Shown: positions 24,629-35,284 of the stretch, piece after piece
Numbering within the stretch: position 1 is the first letter of the stretch
How the letters are laid out: each line of letters starts with the position of its first letter
Assembly (NCBI GenBank): GCA_034509735.1
Contig: JACGWO010000002.1
Coordinates: 41,843,855-41,907,854, forward strand
DNA from: Sesamum alatum
Taxonomy: Eukaryota; Streptophyta; Magnoliopsida; Lamiales; Pedaliaceae
DNA length: 64,000 nucleotides
Reading direction: 5' to 3'
The notes under the pieces: generated by a model
Databases searched by the model: none
The model's input: the letters and a program-made list of their open reading frames with translations, nothing else
What the model was told of the DNA's origin: nothing
Program-made: the position numbers and the translations under genes

Positions 24629-25559
24629 ACACTATTTTGAACATAAACAAAGGGGAAAGGGGAGGGATCACAACAATGTAGAATGCGTACAAAAATCCAG
24701 AACATCACTCACCATATAAACAATGTATACAACAACACACATGCACATCCTCCATTTTCAACAGAAGCTACAATTTTCAAAAGATAAACATCTATTTTCG
24801 GAAAAAAAGGAAAAGAAAAGTTACGGTAATCTGGTGGAGAAAAATCATTGAAGTTGGGGTCGCGTAGGCTCATTGTTGTTGGATCATTGCTTCTTCTACA
24901 CTTCTACGATTCAGAGGTGAAATTTAAAATTTAAAAAAAAAAAAAAAAAAAGGTTGACTAGGGGATTTCTGCGAGGAGGTGTGTGGAGGAAGAAATTAGG
25001 GTTGTGTAATTTTTTTCCCAAATACGCGAGACAAGAGAAGTCCAAAGTCAGCCACTTTTGAGACTTGACGGCCACGTGATATTCACGTGGCCATTCTGTC
25101 AAAAAAGTTAACGAAGGACCAAAGATGAAACAAAACATAAGATAAAGGACTAAAAGTGAGATTCCCATAATGATTGGGACTAAAAATGAACAAGACCTAA
25201 AATATGGGACCAGAAATTAGATTTTCCCACAAAAATATAAATATATATTTGAAAATATATGTACATATATATTTATGATATATATTATATATAGATAATA
25301 TATATTATATACATAATATATATAATATATATTATATATAGATAATATATATTATATACATAATATATATAATATATATGTATGCATTGCCCAGACCACC
25401 CCCTCCCCCACCCTCAGTCGGTCGCCCCCTTTTTCGGGGGTATTTTATTCTTTTTAAAAAATACAAGTAGATAAATTGCTTCTTTTTTTAATACAAGAGG
25501 GTAAGTTGCCATTTTTGAATAACACAAGGGGGCAGGATGCATTTTGCCCTTCATATATA

Positions 25560-25590
25560 CTAGTTATTGAAACACACTCGATGTGTGTGC
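25560..25590 (-). mobile_element. possible Helitron-type 3' terminus, minus orientation
   Basis: On the minus strand an ACACAC/GTGTGT hairpin (about 25572-25588) is followed after about 8 nt by CTAG and T. It abuts the right TSD of the outer MULE. Weaker than the end at 16204. Confidence 0.35.
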
Positions 25591-25976
25591 ATAATTTAAT
25601 TATTTTTATATTTATTTAGAAAATTTATAATTTTAGTCATATAATTCAATTCATATAGGAAAAAAAATGCCGACCCCTAAGTTGCAGGACAAAAAAATAC
25701 AATTTAATTGAATTGTGTGCAAGTCACATTCAATTTTATAGCAAATGCACCTAAAATTGCCAAAATTTCAAAATTATAAGATTAAATTGCAAAAATCAAT
25801 TTGTGCAGGACAAAAAATTGTCGCCCCTAAATTATAGGACTAAAATTGTAATTTTTCTATTTATTCAATAAAATTAATGATGATAAAATGAACTAAACCA
25901 GAACTGATAACAATAAACTAGTCTTAAATATGCATGAATAAAGAATTATCGATAAAAAAAAATAACATTAAAGATA

Positions 25977-27121
25977 GGGTAAAATGCAATTTAGCCCCCT
26001 GTACATAAATGTTTAAAATACCACCAGGTGGAAAAAAAAATAGCAAAAAGACTCCCTGTGATCTTCAAAATAGGGCAAAACACCCCATCATGCAGAATAT
26101 GTACCACACACGCCTTTTCTTAATTTTTTTTAATTTTATAATTGAAAAATATCATTTTTACCCTTATTTATACACCATTGCATTTCATCTCTTATTTAAG
26201 ATTGAATATATTTATATATATTTAAATATAATTTATAAATCTTTAAAAATTATAGATATTTATTTATATATAAATATATATTATATTATTTATATAAATA
26301 TACATCATATTTTATGTGTATATATGTATATATACAGAGAGAGAGAATGGGGGGAGAGGGTCGGCCGCCGTTGCCGCACCGACGCCAGGGGGGAGGGGCG
26401 GCGCGCACGGAGGAGGGAGGTGGCGGCGCGCCTGGAAGTGGGGAAGGGAGGGCGCCGCGCGGAGGAGGAGTGGAGGCGGCGGCGCGCGGAGGAAAAGAGG
26501 CGGTGCGCTCGCCGGAGGAGAGGAGGTCGCGCGCGCGGAGGAGGAGAGGAGGCCGGCAAGCGGGGGAGGAGGAGAGAAGGGGGCGCCAGGCACTGTGGCG
26601 AAGACAGCGGCGGCGCGGAGGTGACGAAGACGACGGCGGTGGCGAGGTGGCGCTGGTGGGGGTGGTGGGGAAGAAGAAGTATTTTTAAAACCTTTTCTTA
26701 AGGTATATTTTAATATATTTTAATATTTTATTCATATTTAATAAATAAAATAATAAAAATATTTTTATATTAAATCTGGACTGTTTATTTAAATTAAGTA
26801 AAATATGGACCATTGATTTGTGTATTAAATTTGGACCTTTGATTAAATATAATGAAATATAACCGTTAATGTATTTTCTTTAAATTCAATCGTTAGATGA
26901 ATAACAAAGTAAGATCTGACGGTTCATAAATAAAGATGTAAATTTATTTATTGACAAAATTGAACCCCCAGTCGCATGAAGGGCGAGTGAGATACACCTC
27001 CGGGTTCAACGGCGTGTTTTGCCCTATGTTAAATATTACAGGGGGATTTTTGCTATTTTTTTTTTACATGATGGTATTTTAAACATTTATAAAAACACAC
27101 GGGGCTAAATTGTATTTTACC
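25977..27121. mobile_element. 1.1-kb non-autonomous MULE with GC-rich core
   Basis: Left end GGGTAAAATGCAATTTAGCC and right end complement GGTAAAATACAATTTAGCC, alike over about 110 bp. Flanked by ATTAAAGATA at 25967-25976 and 27122-27131 (10-bp TSD). The core at about 26345-26680 is extremely GC-rich and purine-biased; open frames there on both strands are low-complexity Arg/Gly/Ala and I treat them as non-coding. The GC island could be captured sequence as in Pack-MULEs, but I recognise no source gene. Confidence 0.8.
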
Positions 27122-27349
27122 ATTAAAGATAGGCAAAATTGCACTTTTGGTCCCATAGGATAGGGCCATTCTCACTTTTGGTCCCACGCTTTTGGTCGTC
27201 GATATTTCTGGTCCCAAAAACCTAATTTTATGACACTTTTGGTCCCAATCCGTTAAGTTTAACGGAAAACGGCACGTGAGTGACCACGTGCCGTTAGTCA
27301 ACCCTTATTTTCGGCCTTGGGACGTTGACTGCTGCATTTAGGAGGGAAA

Positions 27350-27361
27350 TTTGGCGCCAAA
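27350..27361. promoter_or_regulatory. palindromic E2F-type site just inside the left TIR
   Basis: TTTGGCGCCAAA is a perfect palindrome of two overlapping TTTGGCGC half-sites. A TATA-like TATTTATA follows at about 27389. It would sit in the promoter of the GRF-protein gene of this MULE. Function is inferred from the motif only. Confidence 0.45.
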
Positions 27362-27477
27362 ATGCACATTTTCTGCATCTTTTCCCTATTTATACCACTA
27401 AAAAGGCAAGAAATCCTCATTCTCTCATTTGACAATAAAAACTACCCCAACATTCATTTTTCTTTGTTTTTGCAGGT

Positions 27478-27802
27478 GAAAAAAATATCACAAACTTCTG
27501 AAAATGCTAGAAATATTGAATGCTATTGCCATAAAGCCGCTCATTTGAAGACCTCATGGACTAGTGACAACCCAGGTAGGAGGTTTTATACTTGTTCTTG
27601 GAAGAGAGGCAGAGGTGGATGTGGGTTTTTTATGTGGTTAGATCCACCAATGTGCACGAGAGCAACCGTTATAATTCCTGGTTTGTTGCGCCGACTGAAC
27701 GTACAAGAGGAAGAAATTTAAAAGTTGCGTAGGAAAAATCAGATTTTGATTTCTGTAATGGTTGGATTTTTTCTGTTGTTGTTATGTATGTTGGTAGTTT
27801 GA
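27478..27802 (+). pseudogene. GRF zinc-finger/tail-membrane gene of the 4.5-kb MULE, disrupted
   Basis: Same family as the gene at 21747. The GRF finger lies at about 27526-27660 (CYCHKAAHLKTSW, NPGRRFYTC, CGFFMWLDPPMC). An in-frame TAA at 27719-27721 cuts the protein after LNVQEEEI. Beyond it the same frame continues for 26 codons (KLRRKNQ, then the hydrophobic ILISVMVGFFLLLLCMLVV) to a TGA at 27800-27802, so the ancestral protein had the same C-terminal membrane segment. The start is unclear: the homologous position carries GTG right after a TTTTTGCAG acceptor-like sequence, and the only upstream in-frame ATG (27362) lies before the apparent TATA box. I read it as a recently disabled gene, though a spliced upstream exon cannot be excluded. 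Confidence 0.7.
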
Positions 27803-28140
27803 GGAAACCGGTTTATTGTGTAGATTTAATTTAGGCAGTGTATTACTAATTGACCTTTTACTAATGGTCAGTAATCGTAATTGGGATGCAAGTATTATTA
27901 TTAATTGACTTTTTTCTCTGGTTCGATGCTTGAATGCAAAAAACAGAAAATACATTAACAAAAAGCAAAATAGTACTTGTCCATATTAACAATATCTTCA
28001 GCAAATGTACCAGTTTACATCCTAAAATTGCAGCATACTTACAAAAGATAGAAACACATTCAAGCTTACAAAAAATGCTGCACAAAGCCATACTTTAAAA
28101 GTTCATGACAAAAGGTTGCAACATGCAACATACAACCAGT

Positions 28141-31100
28141 TTAAATTGTTTTTTTCCCCTTAGTTGCTTTCTTCTTCTTTGAAGTTGCAGCAACTGCTGC
28201 TGTTAAGTTTGTCATTGTCACAAACTTCTTCCCACCTTTGCTGAGATAGGGGACTCCACTACAAGTAGACTGGCTAAGAGTTGAGCATTGTGTAAACCTA
28301 TGGATTGATTGTTGGCTTGCCCGAGTAGGAGGGACATTTGGCTGTACATAAAGAAAGAAATTAATGTCAGTTTCAGATATACAATTCATTTGCATCACAA
28401 CCCATCAGTTTTACTTACATCAGTATTAGAAGGACCTTGTTCCTGCATTCTTGATTGTTGCATGGATATCGTTGTGCTTTTCCTTGCCTATACACAAGAC
28501 AACATTGTTGTCAAAAAATAGGATTTAAAATTGAAACAACATGTTTCAGAAATGCTTACAGTCATTTGTGGGGCTTCAACAATAACTGATTGTTGCATTC
28601 TTGATTGTGACATCTTCCTTACCTGTGCACAATATAGTACCACATCAAAAATTTATAACATATACATGAAATTATTTATATAATATGATGCTTACAGTCA
28701 TCTTGCTGGGTTGTTCAGCTGCACTTGTCTCCATAGGGAAGTCCAAAATTTCTTTCTTGGACATCCTTTTTGATTGTGGCCCACTATTCCACAATAATGA
28801 CATGTTACTTTGTATCGTTGCCTCTTCAGTTTTGTAGGCTGGCCTCTTGTCCTCTTTTTGCTTCTGTTTGAGGGCTCATCAGGCTCCAACCTGCGTGCTC
28901 TTGCAGGCCTTCCAGCACCCCTTCCAAAGTTGGGTGGAAGTGGTGGAATGAGTCTAGTTTTCTCCCATAGCCCAGGACCATTAACAGGCAAAAGTGCATT
29001 CTTGTACACAGCAAGGAAAGTCTCCACACTATAGCAAGGATTAACAAAGTCTTCTGGCTCTAGTGATTGACTGCATATGGCACTCATTCCATGCTTTCAT
29101 GGAATCCCTGTCAAGTCCCATTTTCTGCATGTACATGTGTGATTTTGCAGGTTGACAACATATCTAGCACCATCGTAGCATGATATTTCATAATGCCAAT
29201 CATCTGATTTGATTGGTATGCAGTCAGCAGCCTTATCAACGTTTTTCTCAACAATTTTTCTGATTTTGGGACAAATTTTCTTGTCTTGCCATTTTTTCCT
29301 TGCCCTATCTCTCAAATCTGACAATCTGGTCATAATCCATTCCCTGATCCATTCAAGCATTGTCATTATCGGTTTTTCTCTAGCCTCAAGGATGTTGCTG
29401 TTAAAGGTCTCACATATGTTGTTTAACAACATATCACATTTGGGAAAAACATTGAAATGTGACCTACTCCAATGTGATGGAGACTTGTCACTCAACCATT
29501 CAACCACTTTTGGATCTAGTGCAACCAATTCCTCCATTCTAAAAGTAAATTCAGACATTGTTGTTGCTTTTGCAGCATTCCGCAGGCCCTTTTTGAAAGC
29601 CAATCCTCTAAACCCAGCAGTTTTCATGTTCCCATGGAGATGGATATAGCAGTTAACAAAACACCTCCATACGGACCCTTTAGATGAAACCCATCCACCC
29701 CTATGACAGGTCTACATCCAGAAAAAAAGCCCTGCCTTAGAGCATTGAAGCAGATATAGAACTTTGAGAATTTTCTTGAACTATCATCCCCATCAGTCAT
29801 CACCATCAACACTGTGGAGCTAGGGTTACTGTTTCTTAATTCTGTTGCATAATCCCATAAACAGTCAAATTGGTCTTCAGCTTTACCTTCAATTGCATTT
29901 AGAGCTTTTTTCTTTGCTCTATATGCTTGGTTTTTTGACACATGACACCTAATTTCCTTGATTATATCCTTTCTGAATCCCTTGACATTTCTTTTAGGAT
30001 CTGTCCTAAAAGCCTCTTCATATTTAGCACTTAGCCATTTGCTATTCACATTTTTTACATGGAATGTTCTGGCACATTTATGAGTTGGATTATATTCTCT
30101 GATTTGGAATGTACTTTCAGTTCCAAGCTTTAGTGCATGCATCTTCCATTCACATCCATCCCCTAGACACTTGACATAGACCCTCCTTTTATCATTCTTA
30201 AATATTTTCAAACTCCTCTTTATGCTAACAGCATGACAATGTATTGCCTCTCTAAGTTCAAATTTGTTGCTAAATATCATACCAATTTCAAACTGGGGAT
30301 CATATTTGTTTCTTTGATTGAATACAGTGTGAGGCCCTCTGTCATCCCCATCAGAACCATCCACAGATTGAAAATCATCTTCACTCAAGCATCCCCGTGA
30401 TTTTGAGATTCAACCTGCCCATCACCTTGCCCAATACCCTCTGCCACACTGTCCACTATCTTAAATACCTCATCCCATTCATCATCAGCTAAATCAGTAT
30501 CATCCCCATCATCCACTACTACCCCTTTCCCTTTGTTCACATTGATTTCAGTTTGTGGTTCAACATTTGGGGTTTCTCCACACACCAAATAGATTGTAAA
30601 CACTGTATTATGTGGACTGTACCCTTCAGTGAAACTTACAATCTCAGTTTGATACTTAAGTGGCCTAAATGTGTTCAAATGCAGTCTATAAAAGCTTTTA
30701 GGCCCTTGGTAACCCAATTTCTCACCCAGTGTATTCAAGTACTCAACAGATATTCTGAATACATCTACAAAGTCAAATTTGCATTTGGTCCCACCCATAT
30801 ATTCTGGCTTAGGACTATGCACAATTGAACCCCCATGATACATTACAATAGTGACAAAAGGTTCATTGCCTGAAAATATTAAAAAAACAAAACAGAATAG
30901 TGGAAATCAGATATTAATTTCACAACAACCAACCATACATAAAGTATTTCAATGCACAGAAAATAGATAGAGGGACCACATACAACAAATCATAAAAAAA
31001 AAATATCAGACATGTTGTCTTCTCGGTTAACTTAAAAAAATAGTAAAAGAACAAGCATATTGACCCCCAATAATACAGACAAGCTAGAACATGGACCACA

Positions 31101-31252
31101 CTACAAAAAGTTCAACACTACCAAACAAAATCACATCTTTTTCAACATTTTCATCAAGCATTATCACATTAGTGGAAGGATGAGAACCACGTACCGTATT
31201 TCGCATACTTCGGGTCTGGAAAGTCCACGAGAACCTGGTGACGCAAGCTCAT
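28141..31252 (-). pseudogene. mudrA-like MULE transposase with internal deletion
   Basis: Exon 1 (31252-31195) starts MSLRHQVLVDFPDP and splices to 30869 with frame kept, giving the PB1-like N-terminal domain (EPFVTIVMYHGGS). A frameshift near 30388 leads into the MuDR domain (about 30300-30050) and the first catalytic-Asp block (CRPVIGVDGFHLKG, about 29700). At about 29630 the frame jumps from GGVLLTA to LHGNMKTAGFRG, so roughly 100 codons, including the second Asp block, are gone. The Glu block NNICETFN follows. In the SWIM finger (CTCRKWDLTGIP) the next Cys codon is TGA. A CCHC zinc knuckle (CHYCGIVGHNQKGC) and small Ser/Gln-rich C-terminal exons with a Lys-rich end (KKKKATKGKK) finish the gene at 28141. 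It is catalytically dead. Confidence 0.82.
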
Positions 31253-31939
31253 CCTCCTCCAACCGCAAACACTCTTCACTCTCCTCTATGCTCTTCAATA
31301 TTTCAAGAAATTTACCACAAACACTCAGAATAACGGGGGGAAATTTGTTGTCTTAGGTTGATTTAGGGTTTGGATTTGGGGGATTTTCGGTTTCAAAGAG
31401 TCGTTCTTCTTTAATTTTGCTCTGGTAATGAATTGGGAATCCAGCAAACGATCCCTCCACTAACTGCAAGGGTTGACTAACGGCACGTACTCACTCACGT
31501 GCCGTTTTCCGTTAAACTTAACGGATTGGGACCAAAAGTGTCATAAAATTAGGTTTTTGGGACCAGAAATGTCGACGACCAAAAGCGTGGGACCAAAAGT
31601 GAGAATGGCCCTATCCTATGAGACCAAAAGTGCAATTTTGCCTTAAAGATATTATGGTTGATACTCGCAACAAGTATGCCCTTTATTTAAGGTTCTAGGG
31701 CTGCACCTCGAAGGATCCGCCTGTTTGCTATGCCATTCGATTCGGGTCAGATCAACCCAATTGACCGATGGAACCCGAGATGGGAGTCATTGGTACATGG
31801 ACATGTGTCTCCATCTGAAGAATGCACGTGTTGACCATACAATAGCCCAGAAATTATAAATTCTTACATTTCACTATTTATTGTTCTAGTTAAAACTTAA
31901 AACTAAATAGTTGTAATAAAAACTCAATAATTACGGTTG

Positions 31940-32161
31940 CGCAATGGTTGTTGATCGTGCTTTCTACGAGCATGGGTAATGTATTTGTCACGGCTAACGA
32001 CCATGGCAAAAACATTTGTCATGGCTCATAGCCATGTCAAAAATTATTTTTATGGTAGATAATTTAAGTATTTACATCGATTTTTATTTAGTCGTGGTTA
32101 ATAATAGTTATTTACAAAGGTTTCAATAGAATCGTAGGCAATAGTAATATTTTTTTTAGTG
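31940..32161. mobile_element. possible right-end fragment of a CACTA element
   Basis: The segment ends in TTTTTTTAGTG (complement CACTAAAAAAA), and just inside it holds short degenerate repeats around 'catggc'/'atggct', as in CACTA subterminal regions. No matching left end is visible in unrearranged position. Confidence 0.3.
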
Positions 32162-32272
32162 TGTAATATACTGAATTTTCTGAGCAGGCGTCAGTGTAAT
32201 TTGAATTTTTTTTAAAAATGTGTAATTTCACATTTTGAGGGGTCTAAGTATTATTAACCCTATATATTTATA

Positions 32273-32300
32273 CTAGCGTGTGCCCCTTGCTATGCACGGA
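32273..32300 (-). mobile_element. Helitron-type 3' terminus, minus orientation
   Basis: On the minus strand, CCGTGCATAGCAAGG (a mismatched hairpin) is followed by about 8 nt and CTAG, then T. It is the same hairpin type (GTGCATAGCAC) as the three ends in the 54.8-64 kb array. Confidence 0.5.
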
Positions 32301-33993
32301 TTTAATTTAATTATGACTAAAATTATATCTTAAAAAATTTATAAATTATGTGAAAGTAATTAGTTAAGAATTTGTTTTGAATGAGATCAATAATATAAAA
32401 TTAATTTTTTCTCCGAATCACAATGCATCAATATCAATAAAATTTACAGAAGTTTACAATCATCAAAATAAAAATAAAGGGATATACCTCCAATAAAATT
32501 AAATTTTGATTAATGGATAAGTCTTATTGACTTTTCTAATTGTCATATGTAACATAAATTATTTTTAATAAAATAATGATTTGCATATCAATATTACATC
32601 GTTTTATTATATATGTCACTCAGAACAAAATTTCGATCATACAAATAATAGTATGCTATCAGCTTTTCACGAATTGTTTCTAAAAAAGAAAAAAGGGTGA
32701 ATTTTACAAAACTTATCAAATAACTTATTATCAAAGGAGTACATATATAACAAATTATTATTATTAGATATAAATATAATAAAAATTAATCAAAAGAAGA
32801 TTAGATTATCGAACATAATGAGTTAAGTTTTGCTCTACAGTGTAATACATTATCCCATGTTCCTAATTTCGATATCATTAACTATGCCTCGTAATATAGG
32901 TAATGGTTCGAACCAAAATAAAAATATGAAAAGAGTTACACAAAATAAAGAGAAATTGCCTGAAAATAACAATGAAAATTGTAAGTTTTAAACAAACATC
33001 AAGTGTATATATGGTTCAAAATACATGTAAGGGATGAGTAAAAAAATGGCGACATACAGAAAATAATTGAAACATACAAATAAAATTACATTGAAAAGTG
33101 AGTTTTAGATATAGTGCATGGACTTTCAATTACATTATTATTCTGCATTTATTTTTATGTTTTCTTTCAAAATATAAATATGTATAAGAACAAAAAGTAT
33201 ATGGTATTTATATAACTTATTGATAAAAGATGATTTTTAGACTTTAATTCAAAACTGAATAACTATAATAATTAAGGAAAAAGGCACCATTCTACCAGTA
33301 TATTATGATTATATTAATTTATCAACAAAAGCAGATCTGTAAGACTAATTAATCAATTAAACAAATTAATTAACATAATCAGAATAAGTAATTAATATTA
33401 AAAAATGAATGTTTCATGCAAATTAAATGTATAATATAATTATTATATATGCTTTAGGTAACTTGAGAAGTCGATTTTTGTTTTGAGATAAAATAAAATG
33501 ATTAGAATTGATGTATACTAAGTTCTTCTTGTCGGCAAATTATGATTGTAAAAAAAAAATAACATAAAGCTCATTCAGATACTAAAATGAAAGTAATCAC
33601 TCAAACATTAACATCAATTATTTAATTCTAATCAAATATTAATTTTGAGAATTTGAATTATTTTTTTAATTATAAAAATACTTTAATTGATTGGTAAGAG
33701 AGTTATCTAATTCTATTATATTATTTCAATTTGATTAAAAGTGTACAACATTATATTTATTAGTCATGTACAGTTTGTCTCTAATTTGAATTTAAGCAAC
33801 TTATTAAGTTTGAAAATCTAGGCGTTGAGCGAAATTATATTTAAAATTATAAATTAAGATAAGTAATATTCATAAATATAAATAAAAGTTAATTAACTAT
33901 ATTTTTAAAATCCGATAATGAAGCTAAATCTAAGAAAAAATATAAATTAAAATGCAGTAAAAAATCAATTAAAATGTAACAAAAAATTGTATA

Positions 33994-34230
33994 TCTATAC
34001 TATTGTATAAAGCAAACTCTATTTTCACTAATAAATGACGATTACTTACACCGCAACACCAATTTTTTATTATACCGATAATACCCCTAAGTTAGTTTTT
34101 CTTTCTTTTTTTCTTTTTTCTTTTTAAATGCAATGTGTTGATTAATATGTATATTTTTTTATTTACAATAACTTTAAAATGTGCAATATTATTTTATATG
34201 CATGCAAGAACGACGTGCCACAACGGCTAG
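33994..34230 (+). mobile_element. possible short non-autonomous Helitron
   Basis: Starts TCTATACTATTG after an A, the typical plant Helitron 5' tip, and ends CGGCTAG before a T, 237 bp in all. The 3' hairpin is not convincing, so the call rests on the tips and the A/T insertion site. Confidence 0.4.
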
Positions 34231-35077
34231 TATTATATATAGAGAGAGCAGCTTTGTATATGTGTAAGTGAAACAGATTTGAACCTCTATGTATAGATGG
34301 TTATAAAGTAGTACATCATGCACATATATATATATATATATATTAACTACAAAATAATTACATATACATGAACTTACAAAACAAAAATAAGATAAAAAAA
34401 AGATATTAAAAAATAAAAAAAATAAAAAATATTCATATCTGCTTGAGTTTTTTTTTTTTTTTTTCCGTTTCTTGTGGAAATTTTCTTTTAGAGAAGTTTC
34501 TTGTGAACTTAAAAATTCTATTAATACATAAGAATAACATATACCTGAACTATAAAAATAATTTAAGATAATAAATATTAAAAATCAAGCAAAAGAAAAA
34601 TTTATACCCGCTTGAGTACTTGTAATTTTCTTTTTTTTTTTTTGTGTTTTTTCAATCTATAATTAACACATATACATAAATTATAAAATAGAATAAGATA
34701 ATAAAAATATTAAAAATCAAGCAAAAGGAAAAATTTCATACCTACTTGAGTACTTTTTCTCGTTTCTTGTGGACTTGAAAAATTCTATTGAAAACTCTAA
34801 AAATTGCTAATTTTCATTGCATTTTCAGTGGAGTCCAATGAAACTTAACAACATGATCAATATCATAAATTTAACAACATGATTAGAAATCCAATATTAT
34901 AAATTAAAGTTCACTGACTATGTTTTTAAAATCCGATAATGAAGCTAACTGTAAAAAAAAATAGACATTAAAATGCAGTGAAAAATCAATTAAAATGTAA
35001 CAAAAAATTATATATATATATATATATATTATATGTAGAGATAAATAATACAGTACTATATTGTAACAACAACAGCA

Positions 35078-35284
35078 TCCCACGCAGGCGTTCGAACCCA
35101 CAACCTCTAGGAATATTTATTATAATAAAAGAATTCAAAATTCTATCCCACGCACGGGTTCACACCCATGATTTATAGGAGTAATTATTATAATAAAAAT
35201 AATAATAAAACTTTATTCCACGCTGGAATTCGAACCCATGACCTTTACAAATATTTATTATAATAAAAAATTTTAAAATTCTAA
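35078..35284. repeat. three tandem copies of a 70-bp unit
   Basis: Each unit begins near TCCACGC, continues with a TTCGAACCCATGACCT-like core, and ends with TATTATAATAAAA. Copies start at about 35078, 35147 and 35217. The core resembles a tRNA B box, but no tRNA structure is seen. Confidence 0.65.

Larger units (their letters stand above)
21435..25229. mobile_element. nested MULE with convergent GRF-protein and transposase genes
   Basis: TIRs of about 195 bp lie at 21435-21634 and about 25036-25229, flanked by CAAAAATA at 21427-21434 and 25230-25237 (8 bp, or 9 bp with one mismatch). The left gene (21747-22160, +) encodes a GRF zinc-finger protein. The right gene is a decayed mudrA-like transposase on the minus strand. 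Its N-terminal half is replaced by a GC-rich non-autonomous fragment. Each TIR carries two G-boxes (CACGTG) in palindromic array about 140 bp from the tip. Confidence 0.82.
21168..25549. mobile_element. outer MULE-type element, split by a nested MULE
   Basis: Inverted ends of about 100 bp, GGGCAAAATGCATC at the left and GATGCATTTTGCCC at the right, are flanked by an exact 10-bp duplication TTCATATATA (21158-21167 and 25550-25559). Only about 580 bp belong to this element: the arms 21168-21434 and 25230-25549. The middle is the nested MULE 21435-25229. No coding capacity remains. The arms contain TCGCCC motifs and a TA-rich tract at about 25240-25380. Confidence 0.85.
27132..31642. mobile_element. 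4.5-kb MULE with 175-bp TIRs and convergent two-gene layout
   Basis: TIRs at 27132-27306 and 31468-31642 differ at only about four positions by eye, which means a recent insertion. The 9-bp TSD TTAAAGATA is exact (27123-27131 and 31643-31651). A GRF-protein gene enters from the left TIR and a mudrA-like transposase gene from the right TIR, with about 340 bp between their ends. Both genes carry disabling changes, so this copy was probably moved by an intact relative. TIRs contain repeated TTTTGGTCCC motifs and a paired G-box palindrome (27270-27293 and 31481-31504). Confidence 0.9.

Noticed and set aside
26009..26701. Several overlapping open frames on both strands across a GC-rich block
   Set aside because: Low-complexity Arg/Gly/Ala or Pro/Ser runs in every frame, inside a non-autonomous MULE, with no domain and no conservation signal.
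31098..32161. CACTACAAAAA at 31098 as the left end of a CACTA element ending at 32161
   Set aside because: This span would cross the exact right boundary and TSD of the 4.5-kb MULE at 31642, so the two ends cannot belong to one element unless rearranged.
35078..35284. CRISPR-like array
   Set aside because: Three diverged 70-bp tandem units with no spacers, in a plant nuclear genome.
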